A stretch of DNA of 64,000 bases from Rhodococcus jostii NBRC 16295 (lineage in GTDB: Bacteria; Actinomycetota; Actinomycetes; Mycobacteriales; Mycobacteriaceae): the NCBI RefSeq assembly GCF_001894825.1, contig NZ_BCWY01000039.1:20583-84582 (forward strand). Direction: 5' to 3'. Shown here piece by piece: positions 15,772 to 23,653 of this stretch. The notes below the pieces were generated by a model, which was not told where the DNA came from, searched no databases, and saw nothing but the letters and a program-made list of their open reading frames with translations. The position numbers and the translations under genes were made by a program. The stretch's first letter is position 1, and the number at the start of each line of letters is the position of its first letter.

Positions 15772-16413
15772 ATGGCAAAACAGGCGCGCGCGGCGGCCAC
15801 CCGCCATCAGGTGCTCGAAGGTGCGGCACTCAGCTTCGAGAAGCTCGGGTACGGCGGCGCGAGCCTGAGCGGCATCCTCTCCTACGCCGATGTCACGAAG
15901 GGCGCCTTGTACTTTCATTTCGAGTCCAAGGAGGCTCTCGCCTGGGCGGTGATCAAGGAACAGCACGCCATGGCGATGCTGGCGGCGCAGCGCGTGCTCG
16001 CGACGGCGCAGTCGCCGATGGAGGCGATCCTGTTGTGCGCCAAGGAGATGGCGCGCCAGCTGCTGACCGAGCCCATCGTGCGCGCCGGCGTGCGACTCAC
16101 CCTGGAGCTCGGCACGTCCCGTGGTCCGGCCACCGACCCGTACATCGACTGGACCGATACCCTCGTCGCTCTCGCCGGCAAGGCGAGGCAGGCGGGCGAA
16201 CTGCGCGAGTCCGTCGATCCCGCGGCGCTCGCCCGGTTCCTGGTCAGTTCGTTCACCGGAATGCAATTGGTGTCCGAGGCGCTGACCGGACGCGCCGACC
16301 TGTACGAGCGCCTGGCCGACATGTGGGCGCTGCTGCTGCCCTCGATCGCGTCGCCCGACATGCTGCCCCGCCTGCTCGAACTCGCCGCGTTCCGCGACGA
16401 CGTCGCTTCCTGA
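15772..16413 (+). CDS. TetR-family regulator of the ArpA/ScbR (gamma-butyrolactone receptor) type
   Basis: 213 residues from ATG 15772. The N-terminus MAKQARAAATRHQVLEGAA, then SGILSYADVTKGALYFHFES and KEALAWAVIKEQ, closely follow the DNA-binding region of Streptomyces gamma-butyrolactone receptors (ArpA, ScbR). The C-terminal ligand domain (about 60-213) is in keeping with that class. Such proteins release DNA when a butyrolactone or a metabolite binds. No butyrolactone synthase (AfsA-like) is nearby, so it may be an orphan or pseudo-receptor. Divergent from the YhhN-type gene. Confidence 0.82.
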   Translation: MAKQARAAATRHQVLEGAALSFEKLGYGGASLSGILSYADVTKGALYFHFESKEALAWAVIKEQHAMAMLAAQRVLATAQSPMEAILLCAKEMARQLLTEPIVRAGVRLTLELGTSRGPATDPYIDWTDTLVALAGKARQAGELRESVDPAALARFLVSSFTGMQLVSEALTGRADLYERLADMWALLLPSIASPDMLPRLLELAAFRDDVAS

Positions 16414-16420
16414 CGCGAAC

Positions 16421-16714
16421 TCAGACTCCCGGCGGCCTCGGATCCGGGGATGCGGGGGCGGCCTGCGGAAGGTCGAGCGGCTGCGACTGCGTCGGCGCCG
16501 TCTGGACGACGGCAATGCGCGGACCGGCCGGAGGTGCATCCACCGAGCAGATCGTTCCGAAGACGCCGAGTCCGCCGAACAACGCCAGTAACCCGTAGGC
16601 CAGGTACGTCGACGTCCGTTCGACAGCCGATTTGGATTCACCCTCCGACACCGCGGCGGTACGCCGCAGGTAGACGGTCCGGGTTTCGCGGGGCATTCGA
16701 GTGAGTTCAACCAT
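16421..16714 (-). CDS. Small single-pass membrane protein
   Basis: 97 residues from ATG 16714. A basic N-terminus (RMPRETRTVYLRR), one TM helix (STYLAYGLLALFGGLGVFGTI, about residues 38-58) and a Pro/Ala/Gln-rich tail of ~35 residues. No domain is recognised. Ribosome-binding purines are weak, and an upstream in-frame extension to 16885 looks non-coding. It is convergent with the TetR-type gene, 7 bases apart. Real gene status is likely but not certain. Confidence 0.5.
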   Translation of the reverse strand: MVELTRMPRETRTVYLRRTAAVSEGESKSAVERTSTYLAYGLLALFGGLGVFGTICSVDAPPAGPRIAVVQTAPTQSQPLDLPQAAPASPDPRPPGV

Positions 16715-16893
16715 GTGGCTCTTCTTCGCCTGATTCGTCGGTGCGGGGGTGTCGGGTCGACGCTTCGAGTGTGTCGTGATGCCGCGCGGGTGTCCGTACC
16801 CCCAAGGGATGGAATCAGTGACACCCAGGGGTTCGGCGGCCCGCGGTGGAAGCGACGAGCGAGCGGTGGTTATGATCCGGACCACACTGATGT

Positions 16894-16930
16894 TGTACGC
16901 AATGCGGGATCATTGCCCGCTTTGCGTACA
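16894..16930 (+). promoter_or_regulatory. Hairpin/operator in front of benE
   Basis: TGTACGCAA, a T, then GCGGG, pairs across a short loop with CCCGC, a T, and TTGCGTACA. This is a 14-bp two-part inverted repeat with one T-T mismatch, ending 34 bases before the symporter ATG. It may be an operator for an aromatic-acid sensor or an RNA hairpin in the leader. Confidence 0.5.
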
Positions 16931-16964
16931 TCGCGCGAGTATTGCCGGAGCAGGAAGGCCTCGA

Positions 16965-18233
16965 ATGACGACCACCGAGGAACCGACTCGCAGCGAGGAC
17001 GTGCCGACCCGCACCCCTCGCTTCGAACGACCACCGTGGCCGCCCGCCGGCCCGCGCCGCCTGATCGGCGACCTCGGCGGGACCTACGTCGCCAACGGGC
17101 TGATCGGGTTGATCTTCTCCGCGACGGGGCCCGTCGCCGTGATCCTGGCCGCCGGTTCCGCGGGCGGACTGTCGCCCCAGCAGATGGCATCGTGGATCTT
17201 CGGCGTCTTCTTCCTCAACGGCATCCTGACCGCGCTCGCCAGCTGGCTGTACCGTCAGCCGCTCGCGTTCTTCTGGACGATCCCCGGCACGATCATCGTC
17301 GGTGGCTCGCTCACACACTTGTCGTGGCCCGAGGTGCTCGGCGCGTTCGTCGTCAGCGGAGTCCTCATCCTCGCCCTCGGCCTGACCGGGCGGGTGCGGC
17401 AGGTGATGGCCATGCTGCCGATGCCGATCGTCATGGCCATGGTGGCCGGAGTCTTCCTGAAGTTCGGTACCGACCTGGTCCGTGCCGTGGGAACCGATGC
17501 GGCCGTTGCCGTTCCGATGGTCGTCGCGTTCGTCGTCCTCGGGTCCCGGGCCGCGTTCGGCCGGTGGATGCCGCCCATCCTCGGGGCCCTGCTCGTCGGC
17601 GCTGCCGCGGTGGCGATGACCGGTCGATTCCACCTCGACGGTGCGGATACGCACTGGATCGCGGCACCGATGCTGCAGGCCCCGCAGTTCACCTGGCAGG
17701 CGATCGCCGAACTGGTGGTCCCGCTGACGATCACGGTGATCGTCGTGCAGAACGGCCAGGGTGCGGCCGTGTTGAAGTCGGCCGGTCACGCGGCACCCAT
17801 GAACGTCGCCACCGTCGCGTGCGGGATCTGGTCGCTCGCCTCGGCCGCGGTCGGCGCCGTCTCCACCTGTCTGACGGGGCCGACCAACGCCCTGCTGGTG
17901 GCATCGGGGCAGCGCGTGAGGCACTACACGGCCGCCGTCGTCTGCGGTGTGCTCGCGATGGTCGTCGGCGTGTTCGCCCCGTTGTTCGTTCAGCTGATGC
18001 TGGCCACCCCGGTCGCATTCGTCGCGACGCTCGGCGGGCTGGCGATGCTCAGGGCGCTCCAGGGTGCGTTCGTCGCCGCGTTCAGCTCCCGATACACGCT
18101 CGGTGCGCTCGTGACATTCCTGGTGACCGTGTCGAACGTGCAGTTCCTGAACATCGGGGCCGCATTCTGGGGGCTCCTCGCCGGACTACTGGTGTCCCGG
18201 GTGATGGAATCGGGCGATTTCCGGACCGCGTGA
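16965..18233 (+). CDS. benE: Benzoate/H+ symporter, BenE family
   Basis: 422 residues with 11-12 TM helices. Family segments include LIGDLGGTYVANGLIGLIFS near residue 32, MLPMPIVMAMVAGVFLKFG, and a C-terminal half with VVQNGQGAAVLKSAGH and LTGPTNALLVASG. BenE proteins import benzoate with protons. The ATG at 16965 follows CAGGAAGG; an earlier in-frame ATG at 16749 would pass through the hairpin and lacks similarity. No benzoate catabolic genes are in the window. The symbol is by family, not proven orthology. Confidence 0.85.
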   Translation: MTTTEEPTRSEDVPTRTPRFERPPWPPAGPRRLIGDLGGTYVANGLIGLIFSATGPVAVILAAGSAGGLSPQQMASWIFGVFFLNGILTALASWLYRQPLAFFWTIPGTIIVGGSLTHLSWPEVLGAFVVSGVLILALGLTGRVRQVMAMLPMPIVMAMVAGVFLKFGTDLVRAVGTDAAVAVPMVVAFVVLGSRAAFGRWMPPILGALLVGAAAVAMTGRFHLDGADTHWIAAPMLQAPQFTWQAIAELVVPLTITVIVVQNGQGAAVLKSAGHAAPMNVATVACGIWSLASAAVGAVSTCLTGPTNALLVASGQRVRHYTAAVVCGVLAMVVGVFAPLFVQLMLATPVAFVATLGGLAMLRALQGAFVAAFSSRYTLGALVTFLVTVSNVQFLNIGAAFWGLLAGLLVSRVMESGDFRTA

Positions 18234-18236
18234 TTG

Positions 18237-18734
18237 TCACCGCTTCCGCCGCCACCACCGGGTGACGGCCGGGGGTCGGTCCGGTTCCGGTTCCGGGCGC
18301 GCCGTCACCGGCGGCTTCCGTACCGGCCTGCCCTGCTCCCGCCAGGTGACGACGACCTCGTCCGCGTCGACGGGGCTCACCGGGATCCGTGGACCGGAGG
18401 GCGCCCGCAACCAGGCGACGATCTGCAGGTTGAGCTGGGCGACCACGTCCCGCACCGCCTGTTCGGACGGCAGACCCCGGATCGTGTCGGGCAACCGTTC
18501 GATCTCCTTGCGCAACTGCAGCGGCGTGGGGAGCAACGAGTCGGTGGGCAGATTCTCGCGGCGGAGGTAGTTCTTCACCCACCACAGTTCGTCGTCGACG
18601 TCGCCGGCGGGAATCGGTTTACCGGCGCCGGGGAGATCGTCGAAGTCGCCGCGCTCCTGAGCCAGCCGGATCTGCTTGTCGATCCAGCTCTCGAAGCTCA
18701 CCCCGGGAGGTTTGCGCTCGGTCACGAACGCCAT
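18237..18734 (-). CDS. DUF1992 (DnaJ-homologue subfamily C member 28-like) protein
   Basis: 165 residues. The conserved DUF1992 block is at the N-terminus: FESWIDKQIRLAQERGDFDD, then LPGAGKPIPAGDVDDELWWV and NYLRRENLPTD. A less conserved helical part and a Pro/Arg-rich tail (EPEPDRPPAVTRWWRRKR) follow. There is no J-domain. Cytosolic, function unknown. Its stop lies 3 bases past the convergent benE stop, with no hairpin between. Confidence 0.82.
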   Translation of the reverse strand: MAFVTERKPPGVSFESWIDKQIRLAQERGDFDDLPGAGKPIPAGDVDDELWWVKNYLRRENLPTDSLLPTPLQLRKEIERLPDTIRGLPSEQAVRDVVAQLNLQIVAWLRAPSGPRIPVSPVDADEVVVTWREQGRPVRKPPVTARPEPEPDRPPAVTRWWRRKR

Positions 18735-19069
18735 TCTTCCAGCGCCGGGTTCAGCCCGCTTCGGGATCGGCTCCCGTGTAGAACGCGGTCGTCCGGTCGC
18801 CTGCCGCGATCACAGGTGAGTACCTCGCCACCGGCGTTGCCCTCGAGCCGGTAGCGGCCATGCAGGCGCAGATCACCCGTCACCGGGATCATCGATCGCT
18901 CTCTCGTGTCGTGTCGCTTCCGTCCTCACCGGACAGTCGTTTCTCGCGCCGCCCGCGCGCACTTGCCATTGCGCATTCTTCCTTTTACTGTGACACCTCG
19001 TCTCAGTTAACTATACCCGCCGCCGGATACCAGACCCAGCACCCCCTTCGCCACCTCAGGAAAGACACG
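18735..19069. other. 335-bp gap with no convincing gene; weak minus-strand mini-ORF
   Basis: No family-recognisable gene is seen. On the minus strand an ATG opens a frame for about 35 residues (starts MAATGSRATPV, ends FYTGADPEAG), but no ribosome-binding site precedes it. It may be a small protein or a decayed end of a lost gene. The right part carries the promoter-like elements of the SRPBCC gene. Confidence 0.4.
18989..19017 (+). promoter_or_regulatory. Possible promoter of the SRPBCC gene
   Basis: TGTGAC (18989-18994), a 17-base spacer, then TATACC (19012-19017) in an AT-rich patch, about 53 bases before the ATG. Confidence 0.4.
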
Positions 19070-19525
19070 ATGATCGAGATCCATCACACCGCCGTCGCCG
19101 GCGCACCGGTCGCAGTCGCGTTCGATTACGTCGACGACTACCACCACGTTCCGTCCTGGCTGTTCGGGATCACCCGATTCGATCCGATCGGCGAACGGGA
19201 TCGCGGGCTCGGCGCGGTGTACGACGCCGCCATGAAGATCGGACCCAAGACCCTCGGCTCGGTCGTGAAGGTCACCGGGTGGGAGCAGAATGCGCTGATC
19301 GAACTCGAGGCCGTCGACGGTCTCTACACGCACTCGCGGTGGCAGTTCGAGGCCGTCGGCGCGACCGAGACCCGCCTGACCGTCGACTTCCGCTACGACC
19401 TTCCCGGCGGACTCGCAGGCAAGGCGCTCGGCAGGATCATCGAACCGTTCGTCGCGCAGGCGATCCGCCACACCGAGGCCACGCTGCGGCGTCAGATGGA
19501 GGAAGGCGCGGGCCGGTCGGCCTGA
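19070..19525 (+). CDS. SRPBCC (START-like/polyketide cyclase) superfamily protein
   Basis: 151 residues from ATG 19070, preceded by CAGGAAAG. The pattern MIEIHHTAVAGAPVAVAFDYVDDYHHVPSW followed by TGW, LEAVDGLYTHSRWQFEAVG and TRLTVDFRYDLPGGLAGKAL fits the helix-grip fold of small ligand-binding SRPBCC proteins. Such proteins bind hydrophobic ligands or assist lipid or polyketide metabolism. It is monocistronic, with its own promoter-like elements. Function not assignable further. Confidence 0.8.
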   Translation: MIEIHHTAVAGAPVAVAFDYVDDYHHVPSWLFGITRFDPIGERDRGLGAVYDAAMKIGPKTLGSVVKVTGWEQNALIELEAVDGLYTHSRWQFEAVGATETRLTVDFRYDLPGGLAGKALGRIIEPFVAQAIRHTEATLRRQMEEGAGRSA

Positions 19526-19589
19526 CCCGCGTCACGGCCTCCGTGCCGCTGTTCCCCTCGTGTGACGAGTGGAACAGCCGGCACCTGTA

Positions 19590-19612
19590 TACATAGATAG
19601 TTAGCCTATGTA
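19590..19612. promoter_or_regulatory. Candidate MarR operator
   Basis: Inverted repeat TACATAG-N9-CTATGTA in an AT-rich stretch 12 bases before the MarR start codon. Position and size suit autoregulation by the MarR protein and control of the MFS gene behind it. Confidence 0.55.
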
Positions 19613-19623
19613 ACATCTTTTCC

Positions 19624-20064
19624 ATGGACGACGACACACGGCTGCAGAGCCTGCTCGTCGACCTGGTCACGAATTCTCACCGATTCACCAGGCTCGCGAG
19701 CTCCTTCGGATCCGAGGATCACCCCCGGCCGTGGACACGTGCGCTCGCCCTGCTCGACGACCACGGCGAGCTCCGCATCAGCGAGTTCGCCCGCATCGAC
19801 CGATGCTCGCAACCGTCCGCCACCGCCCTGCTCCAGAAGCTGGCCGACCGCGGCTACGTAGCCCGCCGGCCCGACCCGGACGATGCCCGGGCGGTCCGAG
19901 TGTCCATCACGAACCCGGGACGCGAATGGCTGACCGTCGCCCGCCACGAGATCGCGGGCGCACTCGCCCCGCACTTCGCGGACCTCGAAGCCGAGCAACT
20001 CGAACGACTGACGCAGGGCCTGTCGGAACTGCGGTCGATCGTCCAGTCGTCAGCCCGTTCCTGA
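19624..20064 (+). CDS. MarR family transcriptional regulator
   Basis: 146 residues. The winged-helix core is clear: LRISEFARIDRCSQPSATALLQKLADRGYV as recognition region, and the wing ARRPDPDDARAVRVSITNPGREW. Flanking helices form the dimer interface. MarR proteins repress efflux and stress genes and are released by phenolic or oxidant ligands. It is followed 45 bases later by an MFS exporter, the standard MarR-exporter pair, with a palindrome upstream. Confidence 0.92.
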   Translation: MDDDTRLQSLLVDLVTNSHRFTRLASSFGSEDHPRPWTRALALLDDHGELRISEFARIDRCSQPSATALLQKLADRGYVARRPDPDDARAVRVSITNPGREWLTVARHEIAGALAPHFADLEAEQLERLTQGLSELRSIVQSSARS

Positions 20065-20109
20065 CAACCCACCGTCACAACACCCCGACGTACCCCGAAG
20101 GAGGTGGCC

Positions 20110-21366
20110 GTGAGCACCACGACCGTCACGAACAGCACATCCAGCGAGGCACCGCCAAGCCTCCTCCACCAGCCGAAATCGGTCTGGGCAGTCGCCTTCG
20201 CCAGCGTCATCGCCTTCATGGGAATCGGCCTCGTGGACCCCATCCTCAAGCCCATCGGCGAACAACTGGACGCGACGCCGTCCCAGGTGTCACTGCTGTT
20301 CACCAGCTACATGCTGGTCACCGGCGTCGCAATGCTCATCACCGGAGTGGTGTCGAGCCGGATCGGCGCCAAGAAGACGCTCCTCACCGGTCTCGCCGTC
20401 ATCGTCGTGTTCGCGGCGCTTGCCGGAAGCTCCGGCACCATCGACCAGATCGTCGGTTTCCGCGCCGGCTGGGGCCTGGGTAACGCCCTCTTCATCGCCA
20501 CCGCGCTCGCAGCCATCGTCGGCGCGGCCAGCGGCGGCGTCGCACGGGCCATCATCCTGTACGAGGCCGCACTGGGCATCGGCATCGCCGTCGGCCCGCT
20601 GGTCGGCGGAGTCCTCGGCAACATCAGCTGGCGCGCACCGTTCTTCGGCGTCGCCGCCCTGATGGCCGTCGCGTTCATCCTCATCGTCGTGATGCTGCCA
20701 TCCGCCCCGAAACCGGAGCACCGCACGTCGATCGCCGCGCCGTTCCTCGCCTTGCGCCACCGCGGCCTGTTCACCGTCGCGATCACCGCACTGCTCTACA
20801 ACTACGGCTTCTTCACACTGCTCGCGTACACGCCGTTCCCGCTCGACATGGGCACGTACTCGATCGGATTCATCTTCTTCGGGTGGGGACTCGCACTGGC
20901 GATCGCATCGGTGTTCCTCGCCCCGCGGCTGCAGCGACGCTTCGGCACCCTGCCGATGATGATGCTGGCCCTGGCGCTGTTCGCCCTCGACCTCGCCATG
21001 ATGGCCGCATTCACCGACAGCAAGACCGTGCTGATCGTCGGTGTCGTGCTCGCCGGGCTCTTCCTCGGTGTCAACAACACCCTCATCACCGAGACCGTGA
21101 TGATCTCCGCTCCCGTCGAGCGGTCGACGGCGTCCGCGGCGTACAGCTTCGTCCGCTTCGTCGGTGGCGCCGCAGCACCGTGGGTCGCGGGCAAGCTCGG
21201 TGAGAGCAACATGCACATGCCGTTCTGGGTCGGCGCCGCCTGCACCGCCGCCGCGATCCTCGTGCTGGCGACCGGACGCAAGGTCCTCGCCCACGTCGAC
21301 GACCACGACCCGGAACCGCACAGCGTCGAGGAAGCACTGGCCGTCACGGCCGCCGACGCCGACTGA
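20110..21366 (+). CDS. MFS transporter (DHA1-like, 12 TM)
   Basis: 418 residues from GTG 20110, with AAGGAGG about 6 bases before it; GTG 20104 overlaps that ribosome-binding site. Twelve TM helices. The motif A region is SRIGAKKTLLTG after TM2, and helix 5 carries AIILYEAALGIGIAVGPLVGGVLG, the antiporter motif C pattern. Predicted drug/H+ antiporter controlled by the MarR protein upstream. The C-terminus is acidic. A strong hairpin follows. Confidence 0.9.
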   Translation: MSTTTVTNSTSSEAPPSLLHQPKSVWAVAFASVIAFMGIGLVDPILKPIGEQLDATPSQVSLLFTSYMLVTGVAMLITGVVSSRIGAKKTLLTGLAVIVVFAALAGSSGTIDQIVGFRAGWGLGNALFIATALAAIVGAASGGVARAIILYEAALGIGIAVGPLVGGVLGNISWRAPFFGVAALMAVAFILIVVMLPSAPKPEHRTSIAAPFLALRHRGLFTVAITALLYNYGFFTLLAYTPFPLDMGTYSIGFIFFGWGLALAIASVFLAPRLQRRFGTLPMMMLALALFALDLAMMAAFTDSKTVLIVGVVLAGLFLGVNNTLITETVMISAPVERSTASAAYSFVRFVGGAAAPWVAGKLGESNMHMPFWVGAACTAAAILVLATGRKVLAHVDDHDPEPHSVEEALAVTAADAD

Positions 21367-21372
21367 CAACCC

Positions 21373-21418
21373 CAGGTGAGTGGCGAAGTGTGCCCCGGCA
21401 CGCTTCGCCACTCACCTG
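21373..21418. terminator. 22-bp-arm hairpin terminator (CAGGTGAGTGGC family)
   Basis: Arms start CAGGTGAGTGGCGAAG and pair over 22 bases with one G-T wobble around a 2-base loop. It lies between convergent genes (stops 21366 and 21424) and shares its outer 12 bases with the hairpin at 24707-24752. Confidence 0.8.
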
Positions 21419-21423
21419 TGTGG

Positions 21424-21954
21424 TCAGAGGTTCAGGTCGGGAAGACCGAGCAGCGAGCGGTACTCGAGCCCCTCGGCCGCGATGATCTCGTCGGCCCCGG
21501 TCGCCCGGTCGACGACAGTCGCGACACCGACGACGATCGCCCCGACGTCCCGCAGCGCCTTCACCGCGGTGAGTGGGGAGTTACCCGTGGTGGTCGTGTC
21601 CTCGACCACCAGGACGCGCTTGCCGACGACGTCCGGACCCTCGATCTGCCGCTGCATCCCGTGCGCCTTCGCCGCCTTGCGCACCACGAACGAATCGATC
21701 GGCCTGCCCGGAGCGTGCATCACGGCCATCGCCACCGGGTCGGCGCCCATCGTCAGCCCGCCGACGGCGTCGAAATCCCAGTCCGCCACCAGTTCACGCA
21801 GCAGCTTCCCGATCAGCGGGCCGGCCTCGTGATGCAATGTGGCGCGGCGCAGATCCACGTAGTAGTCGGCTTCCTTGCCCGAAGACAACGTCACCTTGCC
21901 GTGCACAACAGCCAGCTCACGCACCAACGCGGCCAGATCCTCGCGATCACTCAT
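21424..21954 (-). CDS. pyrE: Orotate phosphoribosyltransferase
   Basis: 176 residues. It transfers ribose-5-phosphate from PRPP to orotate to give OMP in pyrimidine synthesis. The PRPP loop is VLVVEDTTTTGNSPLTAV. The N-terminal KVTLSSGKEADYYVDLR and the catalytic loop FVVRKAAKAHGM are as expected. The ATG at 21954 gives the standard N-terminus MSDREDLAALV. In mycobacteria pyrE lies in the same place before the Rv0383c and clpB genes. It follows the SDR gene by 20 bases and is probably co-transcribed. Confidence 0.96.
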   Translation of the reverse strand: MSDREDLAALVRELAVVHGKVTLSSGKEADYYVDLRRATLHHEAGPLIGKLLRELVADWDFDAVGGLTMGADPVAMAVMHAPGRPIDSFVVRKAAKAHGMQRQIEGPDVVGKRVLVVEDTTTTGNSPLTAVKALRDVGAIVVGVATVVDRATGADEIIAAEGLEYRSLLGLPDLNL

Positions 21955-21974
21955 GCCCGAAACCCTACCCAGTC

Positions 21975-22769
21975 CTACGTGCGGGCACGCCCCCGGCCGA
22001 ACACGTTGGTCAACCGCCGGACCAGACTCTTCGGGACGAGACGACCGACGGTCGTGAGGACCTTGTACTGCACGCCGGGGATGCTGACGACCTTGCCGTT
22101 CTCCAGATCGGACAGCGACGCCGCGACCACCTGATCGACGCTCAGCCACATGGGCTTCGGAATCGAGCTCATCTCGATGCCCGCGCGCTCGTGGAACTCG
22201 GTGCGGATGAACCCGGGGCACAGCGCCTGGATCCGCACCCCCGTGCCGCCCAGCCCGTTCGCCAAACCCTCGGAGAACGAGATGACGTACGCCTTGCTCG
22301 CCGAATAGGTCGATCCCCGCCCGGACAGCAGGCCGGCAACGCTCGCCACGTTGACGACGGTGCCGTTGGCCGCCGCGATCATGCCGGGCAACGCCGCGCG
22401 GGTCAGCTGCATCACGGCGGTGACGTTGACGTCCAGCTGGGACTGCAACAGCTCCGGCGTCGCGGTCCAGAATTCACCCGAGGTGCCGAATCCAGCGTTG
22501 TTGACGAGCACCTCGACGCCCTTGCCGAGTCGCTGCGCCACTTCCTCGCGCCCGGACGCCGTCGCCAGATCGGCTTGCAGGATCTCGGATTCGGTGTCGA
22601 ACAACGCCTTCATCTCGTCGGCGAGGGCGCGGAGGCGGGTCTCGTCACGGGCGACGAGCACGAGGTCGTAACCGAGAGAAGCGAACTTCCTCGCGAAGCC
22701 GGCACCGAGCCCCGAAGTCGGGCCGGTGACGAGGGCAACAGGTCGGGCGGAACTGGGGGGCGTCGACAT
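21975..22769 (-). CDS. Short-chain dehydrogenase/reductase
   Basis: 264 residues from ATG 22769. Classical SDR motifs: cofactor loop TGPTSGLGAGFA, NNAGFG, the catalytic Ser region VVNVASVAGLLSG, and YSASKAYV with catalytic Tyr and Lys. An Arg after the second strand (VARDETRLRAL) favours NADP(H). The C-terminal ~60 residues, ending KSLVRRLTNVFGRGRA, are basic and may contact membrane, as in acyl-reducing SDRs of mycolata. Substrate unknown. It lies upstream of pyrE on the same strand. Confidence 0.9.
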   Translation of the reverse strand: MSTPPSSARPVALVTGPTSGLGAGFARKFASLGYDLVLVARDETRLRALADEMKALFDTESEILQADLATASGREEVAQRLGKGVEVLVNNAGFGTSGEFWTATPELLQSQLDVNVTAVMQLTRAALPGMIAAANGTVVNVASVAGLLSGRGSTYSASKAYVISFSEGLANGLGGTGVRIQALCPGFIRTEFHERAGIEMSSIPKPMWLSVDQVVAASLSDLENGKVVSIPGVQYKVLTTVGRLVPKSLVRRLTNVFGRGRART

Positions 22770-22836
22770 ACCGGTGACGGTAGCAAGGCACTGCCCGCCT
22801 GTGCGCGGTTGACGAGTCCTGGGACTCCTCAGGCAC

Positions 22837-23568
22837 TCACGGGCGCGGAGCGCCTGGGGCCGGCTTGCGTGGTGGCGCGGGCCGCGCGTCAGCCGGGGCG
22901 CCTTCCCGCAGTCGCGGCCTGCTCGGGTCGTGATGCCCGCGGTCGAGTCCACGCGGCTCGGTGACCGGGGGCAGGACGTGCAGGATGCCGGACAGCCGGG
23001 CGACGGCCTCGATGGCCGAATCCCACTCCCGTCCGCTGCTGCCGATGGGCAGCGAACCGAGGGTCCATTCGCCTTCGCTCCACAGCATGTTCACGTGCGG
23101 CGGCACCGACTCGGTGAACGCGACCATGCGCTGATCGCAGACCCTGCGGGCGATCTCGAGGTCGGTGGCGAACACCACCCGCGGTCCGATGGCCCCGAGG
23201 AGTTCGAGATCCGAATCCTTCGGCGGCGGGGTCGACTTGAGCCGCAGGTCGATGTCGACGTCCGAACCCACCCGGCGACGCACCGCGACGATGGTCGCGG
23301 TCTCCTCGAGGTCGAACAGGATGAACGACTCACCCCGGCGTTCGCCCTTCACGACGTCGATGGCGCTGAGGTACTCCTGCTTGGCCAGTGCGGCGCGGTG
23401 GAACTGGGCCGGCAGCCGGTCTTCGACGTTGTCGTAGGTGTAGCCCTGGGCCTTGGCCCAGATCTGCCGCACCCGACCCGTCTGATCACGACGCGAGCGA
23501 TCGAAATAGAGCAGCGCGCACGCGCCTGCGAGTGCGATCAACGCCAGTACGAACCACATTCCGGTCAT
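22837..23568 (-). CDS. Membrane-anchored protein, Rv0383c-like
   Basis: 243 residues. An N-terminal TM anchor (WFVLALIALAGACALLYF, about 5-22) is followed by a conserved soluble domain (VRQIWAKAQGYTYDNVEDR, RRGESFILFDLEETATIVAV, GPRVVFATDLEIARRVCDQRM, WSEGEWTLGSLP). A Pro/Arg-rich tail ends the protein. The family is conserved beside pyrE and clpB in mycobacteria and has no known function. The domain probably faces the cytosol, because positively charged residues follow the helix. Confidence 0.8.
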   Translation of the reverse strand: MTGMWFVLALIALAGACALLYFDRSRRDQTGRVRQIWAKAQGYTYDNVEDRLPAQFHRAALAKQEYLSAIDVVKGERRGESFILFDLEETATIVAVRRRVGSDVDIDLRLKSTPPPKDSDLELLGAIGPRVVFATDLEIARRVCDQRMVAFTESVPPHVNMLWSEGEWTLGSLPIGSSGREWDSAIEAVARLSGILHVLPPVTEPRGLDRGHHDPSRPRLREGAPADARPAPPRKPAPGAPRP

Positions 23569-23653
23569 CGATGATCAGCCTAGCGAGTCGACGGCGTAAC
23601 GAGGGTAGGCGGTACCGGGACACCCCGTGTCGGTTTTGCCCGGACTCGTCAAC

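Noticed and set aside
15670..16824. N-terminal extension of the YhhN-type protein across the TetR gene
   Set aside because: The frame is open but is antisense to a clear regulator; GTG 15669 has a good ribosome-binding site.
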